From contig NZ_FNEZ01000001.1 in NCBI RefSeq assembly GCF_900100375.1, forward strand, positions 736,394 to 800,393: DNA of 64,000 bases, in the 5' to 3' direction. Positions within the stretch are counted from its first letter, which is position 1, and the number at the start of each line of letters is the position of its first letter. A model generated the notes under the pieces. It saw nothing but the letters and a program-made list of their open reading frames with translations, had not been told where the DNA came from and did not search any database. Below are positions 51,997 through 60,045 of the stretch, in pieces. The DNA is from Flavobacterium noncentrifugens. GTDB lineage: Bacteria > Bacteroidota > Bacteroidia > Flavobacteriales > Flavobacteriaceae. Both the position numbers and the translations under genes were made by a program.

Positions 51997-54900
51997 TGCC
52001 TTTAAAGTATTGCTGAACCTTCTGGTTAAAATTGGAGCGCAAAGGTAAGCTTTGTCTGTTTAAAATCTCTATGCTGTTTAAATAATCTTGTAGCGAGGCA
52101 GGAAGCGCATTGCTTTGGTTGTTAAACTGCTGTTTACTGGTTTCGGCCTGACGTTTCTTTTCCTCGCCTTGCTGTTGTACCGCTTTGTCGAGTTTTAGCA
52201 ATTCATATTTAAGATTCAATGCTTTTTGCAAGGTTTCATTGTTAAACCCTTTGTTGAGCAATTGCTTTTCGATTTGCTTCATTTGGTCTAATGCATTTTG
52301 CCCATTTCCGCCAAGGCCTTTCTTGTTCAATTCGTTTTGTAAAGCTTCTCGCAATTGGCGTTGCTCTTTGTAGATTTCCATGATGGCACGTGCATCGCCT
52401 TCACCATCACTGCCGTTTTCTCCACCTTCTGACTGCCCGCTTCCAGAATCGCTTTTGCCGTCTTTTCCAGATTTCCCGTCTTTACCCTGGCCGGGTTTTC
52501 CATCGGATCCAGGCTTATTTCCGTCTCCGGGTTTCTTGCCTTCACCAGGCTTTTTCCCTTCACCGGGTTTGTCACCAGGTTTATCTCCAGATTCCATTCC
52601 GTCTTTCATTTTTTGGCTCAAGCCTTCCTGTTTTTTAATGATGTCCGGAAGTTGCATTCCGGCGCCTTGCCCCTGTCCGGGTTTGGGTTTTCCTTGACCG
52701 CTTCCGGATAACGACATTTGCATCCCGTTTAAAATATCGCTGAGGAAATCGGCAAGTTTATTTGCTGAGGAAATCGTGTATTGCTGGTGTGAAAGTCCTT
52801 TCGGGATTTGCGCCTCTACCAAACTTTCAAGCGATTTGTCTATGTTGTAATGCACGTTTCCAATCTCTTTCGTAACATCTTCTGCAATTTTTGGATTTCG
52901 TAATGACATTGCAAACAAACTGTCGTCTACATGTTTAAATTGCAGTTTTAAATCCTGCTGGAGCTTTAAGTTTTTGTTGAATGACGGCGATCCGCGCTTG
53001 AGGTTTTTAAATTGTCCCATTAAATCTTCCTGTGAAAATGAAAAAGCAAGTAAATTATCGAGGATCTGGCGCAACATTTTTACATCTTCTTCGAGTTGTT
53101 CCATTTCGCCTGACTGCATGCTTTCAGCCATTTTCTGACTCATTTCCTTCATCTTCTTAGCCGCACTTTTTTGCTTTGGCTTGGCCGATGTTTTTTTGTC
53201 TTTCTGCAATTCTTCAGACGCTTTTTTCAAATCTTCATCAATACTTTTTTCTTTCTCGGCATCGTTTGGAATTTCGACCGGCGTTTTTAAATCCTGATTT
53301 TCTTTTTTCAGGTCTTTTAACTCTTCCTGGATTTTGTCGAATTCTTTATTGATTTCATCCTGTTTATCGGTTTTGTTTTCCTTTTCATTTTCTGATAACT
53401 TGTCCTGTTTTTCAGAAAGCTTGTCTAATTTATCTGCCAATTGTTCGGCTTTCTTTTCAACGTAATATTTTTTCGTAAGCTCTACAAGCTGCTCTAAATT
53501 CTTGACTTGGTTTTTACTGTTTTGTTTGAATTTATCGAGTTTTTCCAACAACTCTTCGTTCTTGATTTTATCGTTCAGTTCTTTTAGTTCATCCAATAAT
53601 TTCTGGTTTTTCTCTAAATCTTTTTCGGCATTTTCGAGGCGTTTTTGCAGCTCTTCTTTGAGTTCGTCTTTTTTATCGGCTTTAAATTTGTCTAAGTTTT
53701 CCTCCATTTTTTTGGAAAACTCTTTCATCATTTCGTCCTGCTGTTTCTGACGTTTGATAAATTCATTGACTTTTTGCTGGTCTTTAAATTCGAGGTTGTC
53801 TTTTTCCTTTCCGGTTTTCTGGAGCTTGTCAATTTCAGACAATTGCTTATCCTGATTTTTCAACGATTTTTCAAGGCTGTTGATGTTTTGATTCTGCTGC
53901 TGCAAAACCACGTCTTCTTTTTGTTCATCTGTCAAAATCGTATTCGAGAAAACCGATGATTTGGTGCTCTTAAAATTATGGATCGCATCGTTGTCGAAAA
54001 CCTCAAAATAATACTCATACGAAACGCCCTGCTCTACAGGCAAAGTTCCTGGGAATGCAAAAACAAACTGGTCGAAAACTTCTTTCTTCACCGAGATCGT
54101 TCCACGTTTGGCTAATTCAGGCTTGTCTTTCGGATAATAAACAATTTGCAGTTTTGACAATCCATAATCATCTGAAATCTGTCCCAAAACATAATTTTTC
54201 TGCACTTTCAAAGTATCTGGCGCGTTGTTGACATTGATCGTTGGATATTGGTCTTTGATGACTGAGATCTGATAATTCAGTTTTTCATAATTCCGCACTT
54301 TAGAATTTGATGTAAGAATTTGATATTCTGTGTTTTGTGAAATATTCTTAGTCAGTGAAAAAGCATTCTCCGATTTTGAAAACGGATAATTGCTTTTCAA
54401 ATCCGTCCAATCTACATTTTGCGTTGCTTGTGTATTCATTTTCCACGTCACGCGCGTACCTTCTGGAACAATGGCGTTTCCGGTTCCTTTTACGATTTCG
54501 GATTTTTTGTTCAGATAAGACGGAAAGTTCAGCACCATTTCAAAATTCGCTATCGACGGAACGGCCACAACGGCCAACTCATATTCCTTCGACGAAATGT
54601 CATTGGCTTCAAGCCTGAATGCCACATTTGAAAGCGGCTTTGCAATCTTAAACTGGAATTCTCCTGGCTTTTCAGATTCCATAAAATAACTTTCGTCGCC
54701 AATTAAAATCATTGCGTTTTCAGGAATGATTTTTCCTTCGGTTTTGATACGTACGATAAAATCTCTATTTTGTTCGGTTTGTAGGTTTTGATTCAACACC
54801 ACAAATTTAAATGGCGCCGGAGGCAGGAATTGTTCTTTAAAATTTACGACTCTATTGAAACTCTGCGAGATCATTCCGCTGTTTCCTGACAGATAGAAAA

Positions 54901-55399
54901 AAGCAAAAAACAAGATCGGAATAATAGCCAATGGCAGGAATTTGCTGTTCTTTTTAAAGTTGATCGCGTTTCCAAACGGAATTGGCTGCAGTGTATTTGC
55001 CTTTTGTTCGATCGAAGCCAATAACAATTCCGATTGATTATTCTCATTCGACAATTGCAGGAAATTCGTAAGCTTGTCGCTGACTTCTGTAAAATGGTTT
55101 CCGATGATATTCGACGCTTCTTTGTAATCGATTCCTTTCTGTAATTTGAACAATTTAAAAATAGGAAACAGGATAAACCGAAACAACAAGAACACTTCCA
55201 CTCCAACAAATGCCCAGAATAAAAACGTTCGTGCCGTTGGTTTCAACCATAAAAAATATTCAACGAAAAGCGTGAACAACAAATAAATCAACCCAAGCCC
55301 GACGAAAAAAATCGTTCCGCGCAGCAATTCATTCGTATAATATTTCCTGATAAAAGCCTCTAACTTCCCGTAAATTACATTCGAAGTATCCAAATTCAA
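51989..55399 (-). CDS. DUF4175-type giant membrane protein with coiled coil and collagen-like segment
   Basis: The 1136-residue protein has three hydrophobic segments near the N-terminus (about 28-48, 58-80, 155-172) and an Ig-like or beta region (about 195-480, 'FKFVVLNQNLQTEQNRDFIVRIKT'). A long Lys/Glu-rich coiled coil follows (about 500-790). A Gly/Lys/Pro-rich segment lies near 940-1005 (KPGDKPGEGKKPGEGKKPGD and similar) and a helical end near 1010-1136. The type is DUF4175, long membrane-bound proteins of unknown function in Bacteroidetes. The start is TTG (MNLDTSNVIYGKLEAFIRKYY), and no ATG fits. It may act in envelope structure; nothing proves a catalytic role. It overlaps ybeY by eight bases and is divergent from gltX. 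Confidence 0.85.
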   Translation of the reverse strand: MNLDTSNVIYGKLEAFIRKYYTNELLRGTIFFVGLGLIYLLFTLFVEYFLWLKPTARTFLFWAFVGVEVFLLFRFILFPIFKLFKLQKGIDYKEASNIIGNHFTEVSDKLTNFLQLSNENNQSELLLASIEQKANTLQPIPFGNAINFKKNSKFLPLAIIPILFFAFFYLSGNSGMISQSFNRVVNFKEQFLPPAPFKFVVLNQNLQTEQNRDFIVRIKTEGKIIPENAMILIGDESYFMESEKPGEFQFKIAKPLSNVAFRLEANDISSKEYELAVVAVPSIANFEMVLNFPSYLNKKSEIVKGTGNAIVPEGTRVTWKMNTQATQNVDWTDLKSNYPFSKSENAFSLTKNISQNTEYQILTSNSKVRNYEKLNYQISVIKDQYPTINVNNAPDTLKVQKNYVLGQISDDYGLSKLQIVYYPKDKPELAKRGTISVKKEVFDQFVFAFPGTLPVEQGVSYEYYFEVFDNDAIHNFKSTKSSVFSNTILTDEQKEDVVLQQQNQNINSLEKSLKNQDKQLSEIDKLQKTGKEKDNLEFKDQQKVNEFIKRQKQQDEMMKEFSKKMEENLDKFKADKKDELKEELQKRLENAEKDLEKNQKLLDELKELNDKIKNEELLEKLDKFKQNSKNQVKNLEQLVELTKKYYVEKKAEQLADKLDKLSEKQDKLSENEKENKTDKQDEINKEFDKIQEELKDLKKENQDLKTPVEIPNDAEKEKSIDEDLKKASEELQKDKKTSAKPKQKSAAKKMKEMSQKMAESMQSGEMEQLEEDVKMLRQILDNLLAFSFSQEDLMGQFKNLKRGSPSFNKNLKLQQDLKLQFKHVDDSLFAMSLRNPKIAEDVTKEIGNVHYNIDKSLESLVEAQIPKGLSHQQYTISSANKLADFLSDILNGMQMSLSGSGQGKPKPGQGQGAGMQLPDIIKKQEGLSQKMKDGMESGDKPGDKPGEGKKPGEGKKPGDGNKPGSDGKPGQGKDGKSGKDGKSDSGSGQSEGGENGSDGEGDARAIMEIYKEQRQLREALQNELNKKGLGGNGQNALDQMKQIEKQLLNKGFNNETLQKALNLKYELLKLDKAVQQQGEEKKRQAETSKQQFNNQSNALPASLQDYLNSIEILNRQSLPLRSNFNQKVQQYFKGND
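52395..52590 (-). repeat. Coding low-complexity Gly-Lys-Pro repeat (collagen-like)
   Basis: A stretch inside the DUF4175 gene repeats 9-12-base units coding K-P-G-(D/E)-G-(K/N) and G-K-(D/S)-G. It lies before the last helical domain. Such tracts can change length by slippage. Confidence 0.75.
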
Positions 55400-55499
55400 T
55401 CGTTGTTTTTTAATAACCGATAAAAGTAGTAATTTATATGAATAAGAAAAGGTTAAAGTTTGACGCCTAATTTCAGGCCAAAATCGGACTTCGTTTTCC

Positions 55500-55507
55500 T
55501 ATCTTTG
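55500..55507 (+). promoter_or_regulatory. Promoter -7 element of gltX (TATCTTTG)
   Basis: TATCTTTG, followed by CACC, lies 18 bases before the gltX start at 55526. It decides the start against an upstream in-frame ATG-like codon. Confidence 0.75.
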
Positions 55508-55525
55508 CACCAAAATTTTACAAAA

Positions 55526-57031
55526 ATGTCTAAGCAAGTTCGCGTGCGTTTTGCACCAAGTCCGACTGGTCCGTTACATATTGGCGGCGTTCGTACCGCA
55601 TTGTTCAATTATTTGTTTGCCAAAAAACACGGCGGCGTTTTCTATTTAAGGATTGAAGATACCGATCAAAACCGATTTGTTCCCGGCGCTGAACAATACA
55701 TTTTTGAAGCTTTGGAATGGCTGGGAATTGCGCCATCTGAAACCGTTGGAAAAAACGAAAAATTCGGGCCGTATAAGCAAAGCGAAAGAAAGGATTTGTA
55801 TAAAGATTATGCAAACCAGCTAATCAATTCAGGCTGGGCGTATTATGCATTTGACACTGCAGAAAGTCTTGACAATTTGCGTAAATCTTCTGAAGCAGAA
55901 GGAAAAACATTTATTTATAACCATTCGGTTCGTGATGTTTTGGATAATTCTTTGACGAATTCGGCTGAAAAAACAGCTGAAAGAATCGCTACTGGTGAAG
56001 ATTACGTCATTCGTTTTAAAACGCCTGTTGGTGAAACTTTGCATTTGAATGACATCATTCGTGGCGACATTAAATTTGAAACGAATTTACTAGACGATAA
56101 AGTATTGTTCAAAAGCGACGGCATGCCAACGTATCATTTGGCCAATATTGTTGACGATCATTTGATGGAAACTTCACACGTGATCCGCGGTGAAGAATGG
56201 TTGCCATCGATGCCATTGCACGTTTTATTATACCGCGCTTTCAATTGGGAAGCACCGGAATTCGCGCATTTGCCATTGATCTTAAAACCGGTCGGAAACG
56301 GAAAATTATCAAAACGCGACGGCGATAAATTGGGATTTCCGGTATTTCCATTAGAATGGAAAACTGAAGAAGGCGTTTCGTCCGGTTACAGAGAAAACGG
56401 ATTTTTCCCAGAAGCGGTGATCAATTTTTTAGCGCTTTTAGGCTGGAATGACGGCACTGACAAAGAATTATTTTCATTGGATGAACTGGCCGAATCTTTC
56501 GACCTTGACCGCGTCCATAAATCCGGAGCCAAATTCGATCCAGAGAAAAACAAATGGTTTAACCACCAATATTTGATTGCGCAAAGCGACGAATCATTGG
56601 CGAAAGCCTTTGCTCCTGTTTTAACTGAAAAAAGAATTTCAATCGAAAATGAAAAGCTTGTAAAAATTGTAGCTTCAATTAAAGAACGTGCGAATTTTGT
56701 TTCGGATTTCTGGGAACTCAGCGATTACTTTTTTGTTGCGCCTACGTCTTATGATGAAAAAGCGGCTAAAAACTGGAAAGAGGAAACGCCGGGCTTGATG
56801 AACCAACTCATTTCCGTTCTGGAAAACATTTCTGATTTTACTTCTGCAAACATCGAAACGGTTGTAAAAGACTGGATGACAACAAATGAAATCGGAATGG
56901 GCAAAGTCATGCAGCCGCTGCGTTTGAGCCTTGTTGGTGCTTTAAAAGGCCCGCATTTGTTTGATATTCTTGAATTAATCGGAAAAGAAGAAACGATCAA
57001 ACGGATTCACAAAGCAATCCAAACCTTATAA
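55526..57031 (+). CDS. gltX: Glutamyl-tRNA synthetase
   Basis: Started at MSKQVRVRFAPSPTG, downstream of its promoter, the protein has 501 residues. Class I synthetase motifs are 'PTGPLHIGGVRTALFNYLFA' (HIGH region) and 'KLSKRDGDKLG' (KMSKS region, reads KLSKR). Catalytic-domain parts 'YLRIEDTDQNRF', 'GDIKFETNLLDDKVLFKSDGMPTYHLANIVDDHLMETSHVIRGEEWL' and a C-terminal anticodon-binding helical domain follow. It charges tRNA-Glu with glutamate. Because a separate GlnRS is present in this window, an indirect GatCAB route is not needed here. It ends at a bidirectional terminator. Confidence 0.97.
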   Translation: MSKQVRVRFAPSPTGPLHIGGVRTALFNYLFAKKHGGVFYLRIEDTDQNRFVPGAEQYIFEALEWLGIAPSETVGKNEKFGPYKQSERKDLYKDYANQLINSGWAYYAFDTAESLDNLRKSSEAEGKTFIYNHSVRDVLDNSLTNSAEKTAERIATGEDYVIRFKTPVGETLHLNDIIRGDIKFETNLLDDKVLFKSDGMPTYHLANIVDDHLMETSHVIRGEEWLPSMPLHVLLYRAFNWEAPEFAHLPLILKPVGNGKLSKRDGDKLGFPVFPLEWKTEEGVSSGYRENGFFPEAVINFLALLGWNDGTDKELFSLDELAESFDLDRVHKSGAKFDPEKNKWFNHQYLIAQSDESLAKAFAPVLTEKRISIENEKLVKIVASIKERANFVSDFWELSDYFFVAPTSYDEKAAKNWKEETPGLMNQLISVLENISDFTSANIETVVKDWMTTNEIGMGKVMQPLRLSLVGALKGPHLFDILELIGKEETIKRIHKAIQTL

Positions 57032-57059
57032 AAAAAGCTCCCGATTTGGGAGCTTTTTT
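57031..57059. terminator. Bidirectional terminator after gltX
   Basis: AAAAAAGCTCCC / GGGAGCTTTTTT, a 12-bp stem with a GATTT loop, follows the gltX stop codon directly and faces the minus-strand gene at 57061. Confidence 0.9.
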
Positions 57060-57060
57060 G

Positions 57061-57648
57061 TTATCGGCAATTTATAAAAACTGGAATATCGAGAAAAGTC
57101 ATGATCATTCGGTTGTTTGTATCGGATGAATTGCTTTCAAACAACTTTGCTTTTTCCAATAGCTTCGGGCAATCGGGGAAATGCGTTTGGATCAAAGGGT
57201 TCACTCCTGCCCTTTCTTGAATACTTTTATCAGAGTTGTTGGCACTGAAAGAAGTACTTGCCAGCAGATTTGAATCTGCATCTAAAACGACCAATTCGTA
57301 AAAATCCAAAACCGATTCAAATCCGCCGCGGCTGATGACTTTGGATATTTTTATTGTGGCTAATGTTTTGCCTTTGTCTTCTGCCAAAACGTAATATGAT
57401 TTGGATTTTTTGTTGATTGTAAATGATTTGAATCGGTAATCTCCAAAATTTGCAATGTTTAAATCTGTAAATTTCAGCTTTTGCTCTTTAACAACATTGG
57501 GCAGTTTGTAATAGATTTTTTTGCCATTAGCATCTACGTGAATGGAATTTTCGACAGGATTTATTTTGGTTCCGTTTTTCATTTCGATGGCATTTTGTGC
57601 AGATGCATTGATCGAAATAAGGCCGATTAATAGTAGTAATTTCCTCAT
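57061..57648 (-). CDS. Hypothetical secreted protein
   Basis: Started at MRKLLLLIGLISINASAQ, the protein has 195 residues. A signal peptide is clear. The rest, 'AIEMKNGTKINPVENSIHVDANGKKIYYKLPNVVKEQKLKFTDLNIANFGDYRFKSF', is a beta-rich domain without a family I can name, ending 'MTFLDIPVFINCR'. An upstream Met (MNPNLMRK) is possible. It is a single gene convergent with gltX and divergent from the SPFH gene. No cysteine motif or catalytic residue stands out. Confidence 0.75.
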   Translation of the reverse strand: MRKLLLLIGLISINASAQNAIEMKNGTKINPVENSIHVDANGKKIYYKLPNVVKEQKLKFTDLNIANFGDYRFKSFTINKKSKSYYVLAEDKGKTLATIKISKVISRGGFESVLDFYELVVLDADSNLLASTSFSANNSDKSIQERAGVNPLIQTHFPDCPKLLEKAKLFESNSSDTNNRMIMTFLDIPVFINCR

Positions 57649-57726
57649 CAGGTTTGGGTTCAATAATTTATAATTCGGGACTTGGTTTATTTTTCGTAAT
57701 TTACGATAATTTTAAATTCAAACCTT

Positions 57727-58710
57727 ATGAGCATTGGCCTGATTATTTTTTTAGTCTTCGGATTGTTTATTTTTCTGTCTTCCTTTTTTACGGTCAAGCA
57801 GCAAACTGCTGTCATTATTGAGCGTTTCGGAAAATACCACAGCGTCCGGAATTCTGGATTGCAATTGAAAATACCGCTGATCGATCGGGTCGCCGGACGT
57901 GTCAATCTTAAAATTCAGCAATTGGACGTTATTATCGAAACCAAAACCAAAGACAATGTATTTGTCAAAATGAAAGTTTCGGTACAGTTTAAAGTCATCC
58001 AGGACAAAGTGTATGATGCTTTTTACAAGCTCGAATATCCGCATGACCAGATTACGGCTTATGTTTTTGATGTTGTTCGTGCCGAAGTACCAAAACTCAA
58101 ACTCGATGATGTTTTTGAACGCAAAGATGACATTGCAATCGCTGTCAAACGCGAATTGAACGAAGCCATGACGACTTACGGTTATGACATTATCAATACT
58201 TTGGTTACTGATATTGATCCGGATGTTCAGGTGAAAAACGCAATGAACCGCATCAATGCTGCCGATCGTGAAAAAACCGTTGCAGAATTTGAAGCCGAAT
58301 CTTCAAGGATCAGAATCGTTGCAAAAGCAAAGGCTGAAGCCGAAAGCAAGCGTTTACAAGGACAGGGAATCGCCGATCAAAGACGCGAAATTGCGCGCGG
58401 TTTGGTTGAAAGTGTGGAAGTTTTGAATAATGTTGGAATCAATTCCCAGGAAGCTTCGGCATTGATTGTCGTGACGCAGCATTACGATACACTACAAGCA
58501 ATCGGTGCTGATGCGAATTCAAATCTGATCTTGTTGCCAAATTCTCCGCAAGCCGGAAGCGACATGCTAAATAATATGGTCGCCTCATTCAGCGCTTCAA
58601 ACCAGGTTGGCGAAATGATGAAAAAGAACAATAAAAAACTAAAGCCAAAAGAAGAATCTCGTTTCCGTGAAGATTATCCGGATCCTGAAAACCCAGATAT
58701 TACGGTATAA
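57727..58710 (+). CDS. SPFH/Band 7 (stomatin-like) membrane protein
   Basis: The 327-residue protein has an N-terminal membrane hairpin (LIIFLVFGLFIFLSSFF) and the SPFH domain: 'QTAVIIERFGKYHSVRNSGLQLKIPLIDRVAGRVNLKIQQLDVIIETKTKDNVFVKM', 'AVKRELNEAMTTYGYDIINTLVTDIDPD', then a long coiled coil ('AEFEAESSRIRIVAKAKAEAESKRLQGQGIADQR'). Members form ring-like scaffolds at membranes and often pair with an NfeD partner or a protease; no such partner is next to it. It is read from an independent promoter and ends at a hairpin, then a palindromic repeat. Confidence 0.92.
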   Translation: MSIGLIIFLVFGLFIFLSSFFTVKQQTAVIIERFGKYHSVRNSGLQLKIPLIDRVAGRVNLKIQQLDVIIETKTKDNVFVKMKVSVQFKVIQDKVYDAFYKLEYPHDQITAYVFDVVRAEVPKLKLDDVFERKDDIAIAVKRELNEAMTTYGYDIINTLVTDIDPDVQVKNAMNRINAADREKTVAEFEAESSRIRIVAKAKAEAESKRLQGQGIADQRREIARGLVESVEVLNNVGINSQEASALIVVTQHYDTLQAIGADANSNLILLPNSPQAGSDMLNNMVASFSASNQVGEMMKKNNKKLKPKEESRFREDYPDPENPDITV

Positions 58711-58736
58711 AAAAAGAGGCTTGATTGCCTCTTTTT
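58711..58736. terminator. Bidirectional terminator after the SPFH gene
   Basis: AAAAAGAGGC / GCCTCTTTTT with a TTGATT loop starts at the end of the coding region. It faces the convergent stress-type cluster. Confidence 0.9.
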
Positions 58737-58744
58737 GTTATCTG

Positions 58745-58809
58745 AACCATTAAGGAATTAAGAAAATTAAGGTTTTGTGCGCTTAATGAATCTTAATCCC
58801 TTAATGGTT
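58745..58809. repeat. ATTAAG palindromic repeat, copy 5 (complete)
   Basis: AACCATTAAGGAATTAAG... and ...CCCTTAATGGTT form ~27-base inverse arms around a 10-base loop. This is the clearest copy of the family and lies between convergent genes, 8 bases after a hairpin terminator. Confidence 0.92.
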
Positions 58810-58821
58810 TTATTTAAAAAC

Positions 58822-59061
58822 TTATTTTTTAAATATCTTATTCAATAAGAAATTGATCGCCATTCCTTTGATTGGGCCGGAAAGATTTCCTAAAAAACCA
58901 AGCGCCGCTTTGGGAACGCCACCCATTAAATTTCCGGGCGACAGGCTTTCTTTGGTGTCCTGAACGCTTTGTGTCATGCGTTCATAATGAATTTCCTTTT
59001 CGAGTTTCAGAATTTCGAGGTCGCGGTCAATATCAGCGTAAGAAGCATATTTTTTTGCCAT
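58822..59061 (-). CDS. Small DUF6327-like protein
   Basis: The 79-residue protein begins MAKKYASYADIDRDLEILKLEKEIHYERM, the pattern I know as DUF6327 from Flavobacteriaceae. It ends with an amphipathic or hydrophobic stretch (PIKGMAINFLLNKIFKK). It starts two bases after the holin-like gene's stop, so it is the last of a three-gene set with YtxH and holin-like partners, likely made together under envelope stress. The function is unknown. No signal peptide is present. Confidence 0.75.
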   Translation of the reverse strand: MAKKYASYADIDRDLEILKLEKEIHYERMTQSVQDTKESLSPGNLMGGVPKAALGFLGNLSGPIKGMAINFLLNKIFKK

Positions 59062-59063
59062 AA

Positions 59064-59414
59064 TCAGTCGTTAAAAAAGAATTCTGAAAATTTCTCTAAT
59101 ATCGGGCCTTCGACGATTTTGTCTTTGATCGAATAAATCAACAGGCTGATAATCAGGTAAACTCCTCCGATGATTAAAAATCCATAAGCGAAATTATTGA
59201 GTGCATACCCGATAGCCAAAGCCGCTGCAACTGAAAAAAACAATACAACCATCAACAGCATCATGCTTAAAAGAAAAATCTTGAGCAGCATTGTAGTAGA
59301 TTTCATTGCGACTTTAAAAAACCACAATTTGTAATATGCTACATTGCTGTCAAGATAATCTTTCGCGTGCTGCTGGAGCTCGCTGGTGTTTTCTTTTATT
59401 TTTTCGAATGCCAT
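59064..59414 (-). CDS. Phage-holin-family (holin_3_6-type) membrane protein
   Basis: The 116-residue protein has two hydrophobic segments (about 40-65, 72-92) preceded by an amphipathic N-terminal helix, the form of the 'putative actinobacterial holin-X / phage holin family' found in many non-phage chromosomes. No lysis genes are near, so it is a resident envelope protein. It lies two bases after the YtxH gene and two before the DUF6327-like gene, suggesting one message. It may help shape or stabilise the membrane. Confidence 0.8.
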   Translation of the reverse strand: MAFEKIKENTSELQQHAKDYLDSNVAYYKLWFFKVAMKSTTMLLKIFLLSMMLLMVVLFFSVAAALAIGYALNNFAYGFLIIGGVYLIISLLIYSIKDKIVEGPILEKFSEFFFND

Positions 59415-59416
59415 TC

Positions 59417-59749
59417 TTATTTTTTATAAGAAGCTGCCGTTCTTTTCAATTCGTCGAGCTTTTTCTCCAGAGTCGAAATGATGTCATCAGCATTGTCGTC
59501 TACTTTTGAAATCAGGCTGTCGAATGAAGATTCGAGGTCTACTTTTGATTTTGCAAATTTTGATTTGAGCTGGTCTGACAAATGTTCGAATTTGTCTTTA
59601 AGTTCGTCTTTTTTATCGTCGAAAGAGTTTTTGATTTTTCCACGGGTTTTATCTCCTTTGTCTGGAGCAAATAAAATTCCGGCTGCAGCTCCAAGAGCCA
59701 CTCCGGCCAAAACGGCTACTAATGTATTTGATGAATTGTTATCAGACAT
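59417..59749 (-). CDS. YtxH-domain protein
   Basis: The 110-residue protein opens with a hydrophobic segment containing 'AGVALGAAAGILFAPDKGDKTRGKI', the YtxH signature, and continues as a charged coiled coil ('KDELKDKFEHLSDQLKSKFAKSKVDLESSFDSLISKVDD'). YtxH proteins are often induced by general stress. It is first of the set YtxH-holin-DUF6327. A TATCTTTA promoter element and a perfect AACAG/CTGTT palindrome lie just upstream, so regulated expression is plausible. Confidence 0.85.
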   Translation of the reverse strand: MSDNNSSNTLVAVLAGVALGAAAGILFAPDKGDKTRGKIKNSFDDKKDELKDKFEHLSDQLKSKFAKSKVDLESSFDSLISKVDDNADDIISTLEKKLDELKRTAASYKK

Positions 59750-59775
59750 GATTTTTGTTTTTATGATTATTATTT

Positions 59776-59783
59776 TAAAGATA
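59776..59783 (-). promoter_or_regulatory. Candidate promoter element of the YtxH operon (TATCTTTA)
   Basis: The minus strand reads TATCTTTA, one base from TAnnTTTG, 27 bases upstream of the YtxH start. Confidence 0.5.
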
Positions 59784-59794
59784 GCCCGTTTATC

Positions 59795-59808
59795 AACAGT
59801 ATGCTGTT
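59795..59808. promoter_or_regulatory. Palindrome AACAG-TATG-CTGTT upstream of YtxH
   Basis: A perfect 5-bp inverted repeat with a 4-base spacer lies 12 bases upstream of the -7 element, where an operator would be expected. No regulator can be named. Confidence 0.4.
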
Positions 59809-59995
59809 AACAACCCGTTAAAGTCTTTTATTTTTCAAGTAAACCACAAATAAAGGCGATTGTTTTACGATTTTTGCACAAACCACGCATTGATGTCTCG
59901 AAAGTATTATTTTGGCTTAAAAACGATGTATGGAGGCCGGTTTTGGTAAATTAAAATGATGGAAAAACAGATTTCGATAGAAAATATAAATAATA

Positions 59996-60032
59996 AAAAA
60001 AGCCTCTTAAAAAGAAGCTTTTATATATAAGG
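59996..60032 (-). terminator. Terminator of glnS
   Basis: AAAAGCCTCTT / AAGAAGCTTTT (one mismatch) with a short A loop has a T run on the minus strand, 14 bases after the glnS stop. Confidence 0.7.
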
Positions 60033-60045
60033 TTGATTTGTGATT

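Noticed and set aside
59064..59414. Prophage remnant suggested by the holin-like protein
   Set aside because: No lysis, structural or integrase genes are nearby; this holin-like family is common in ordinary chromosomes.
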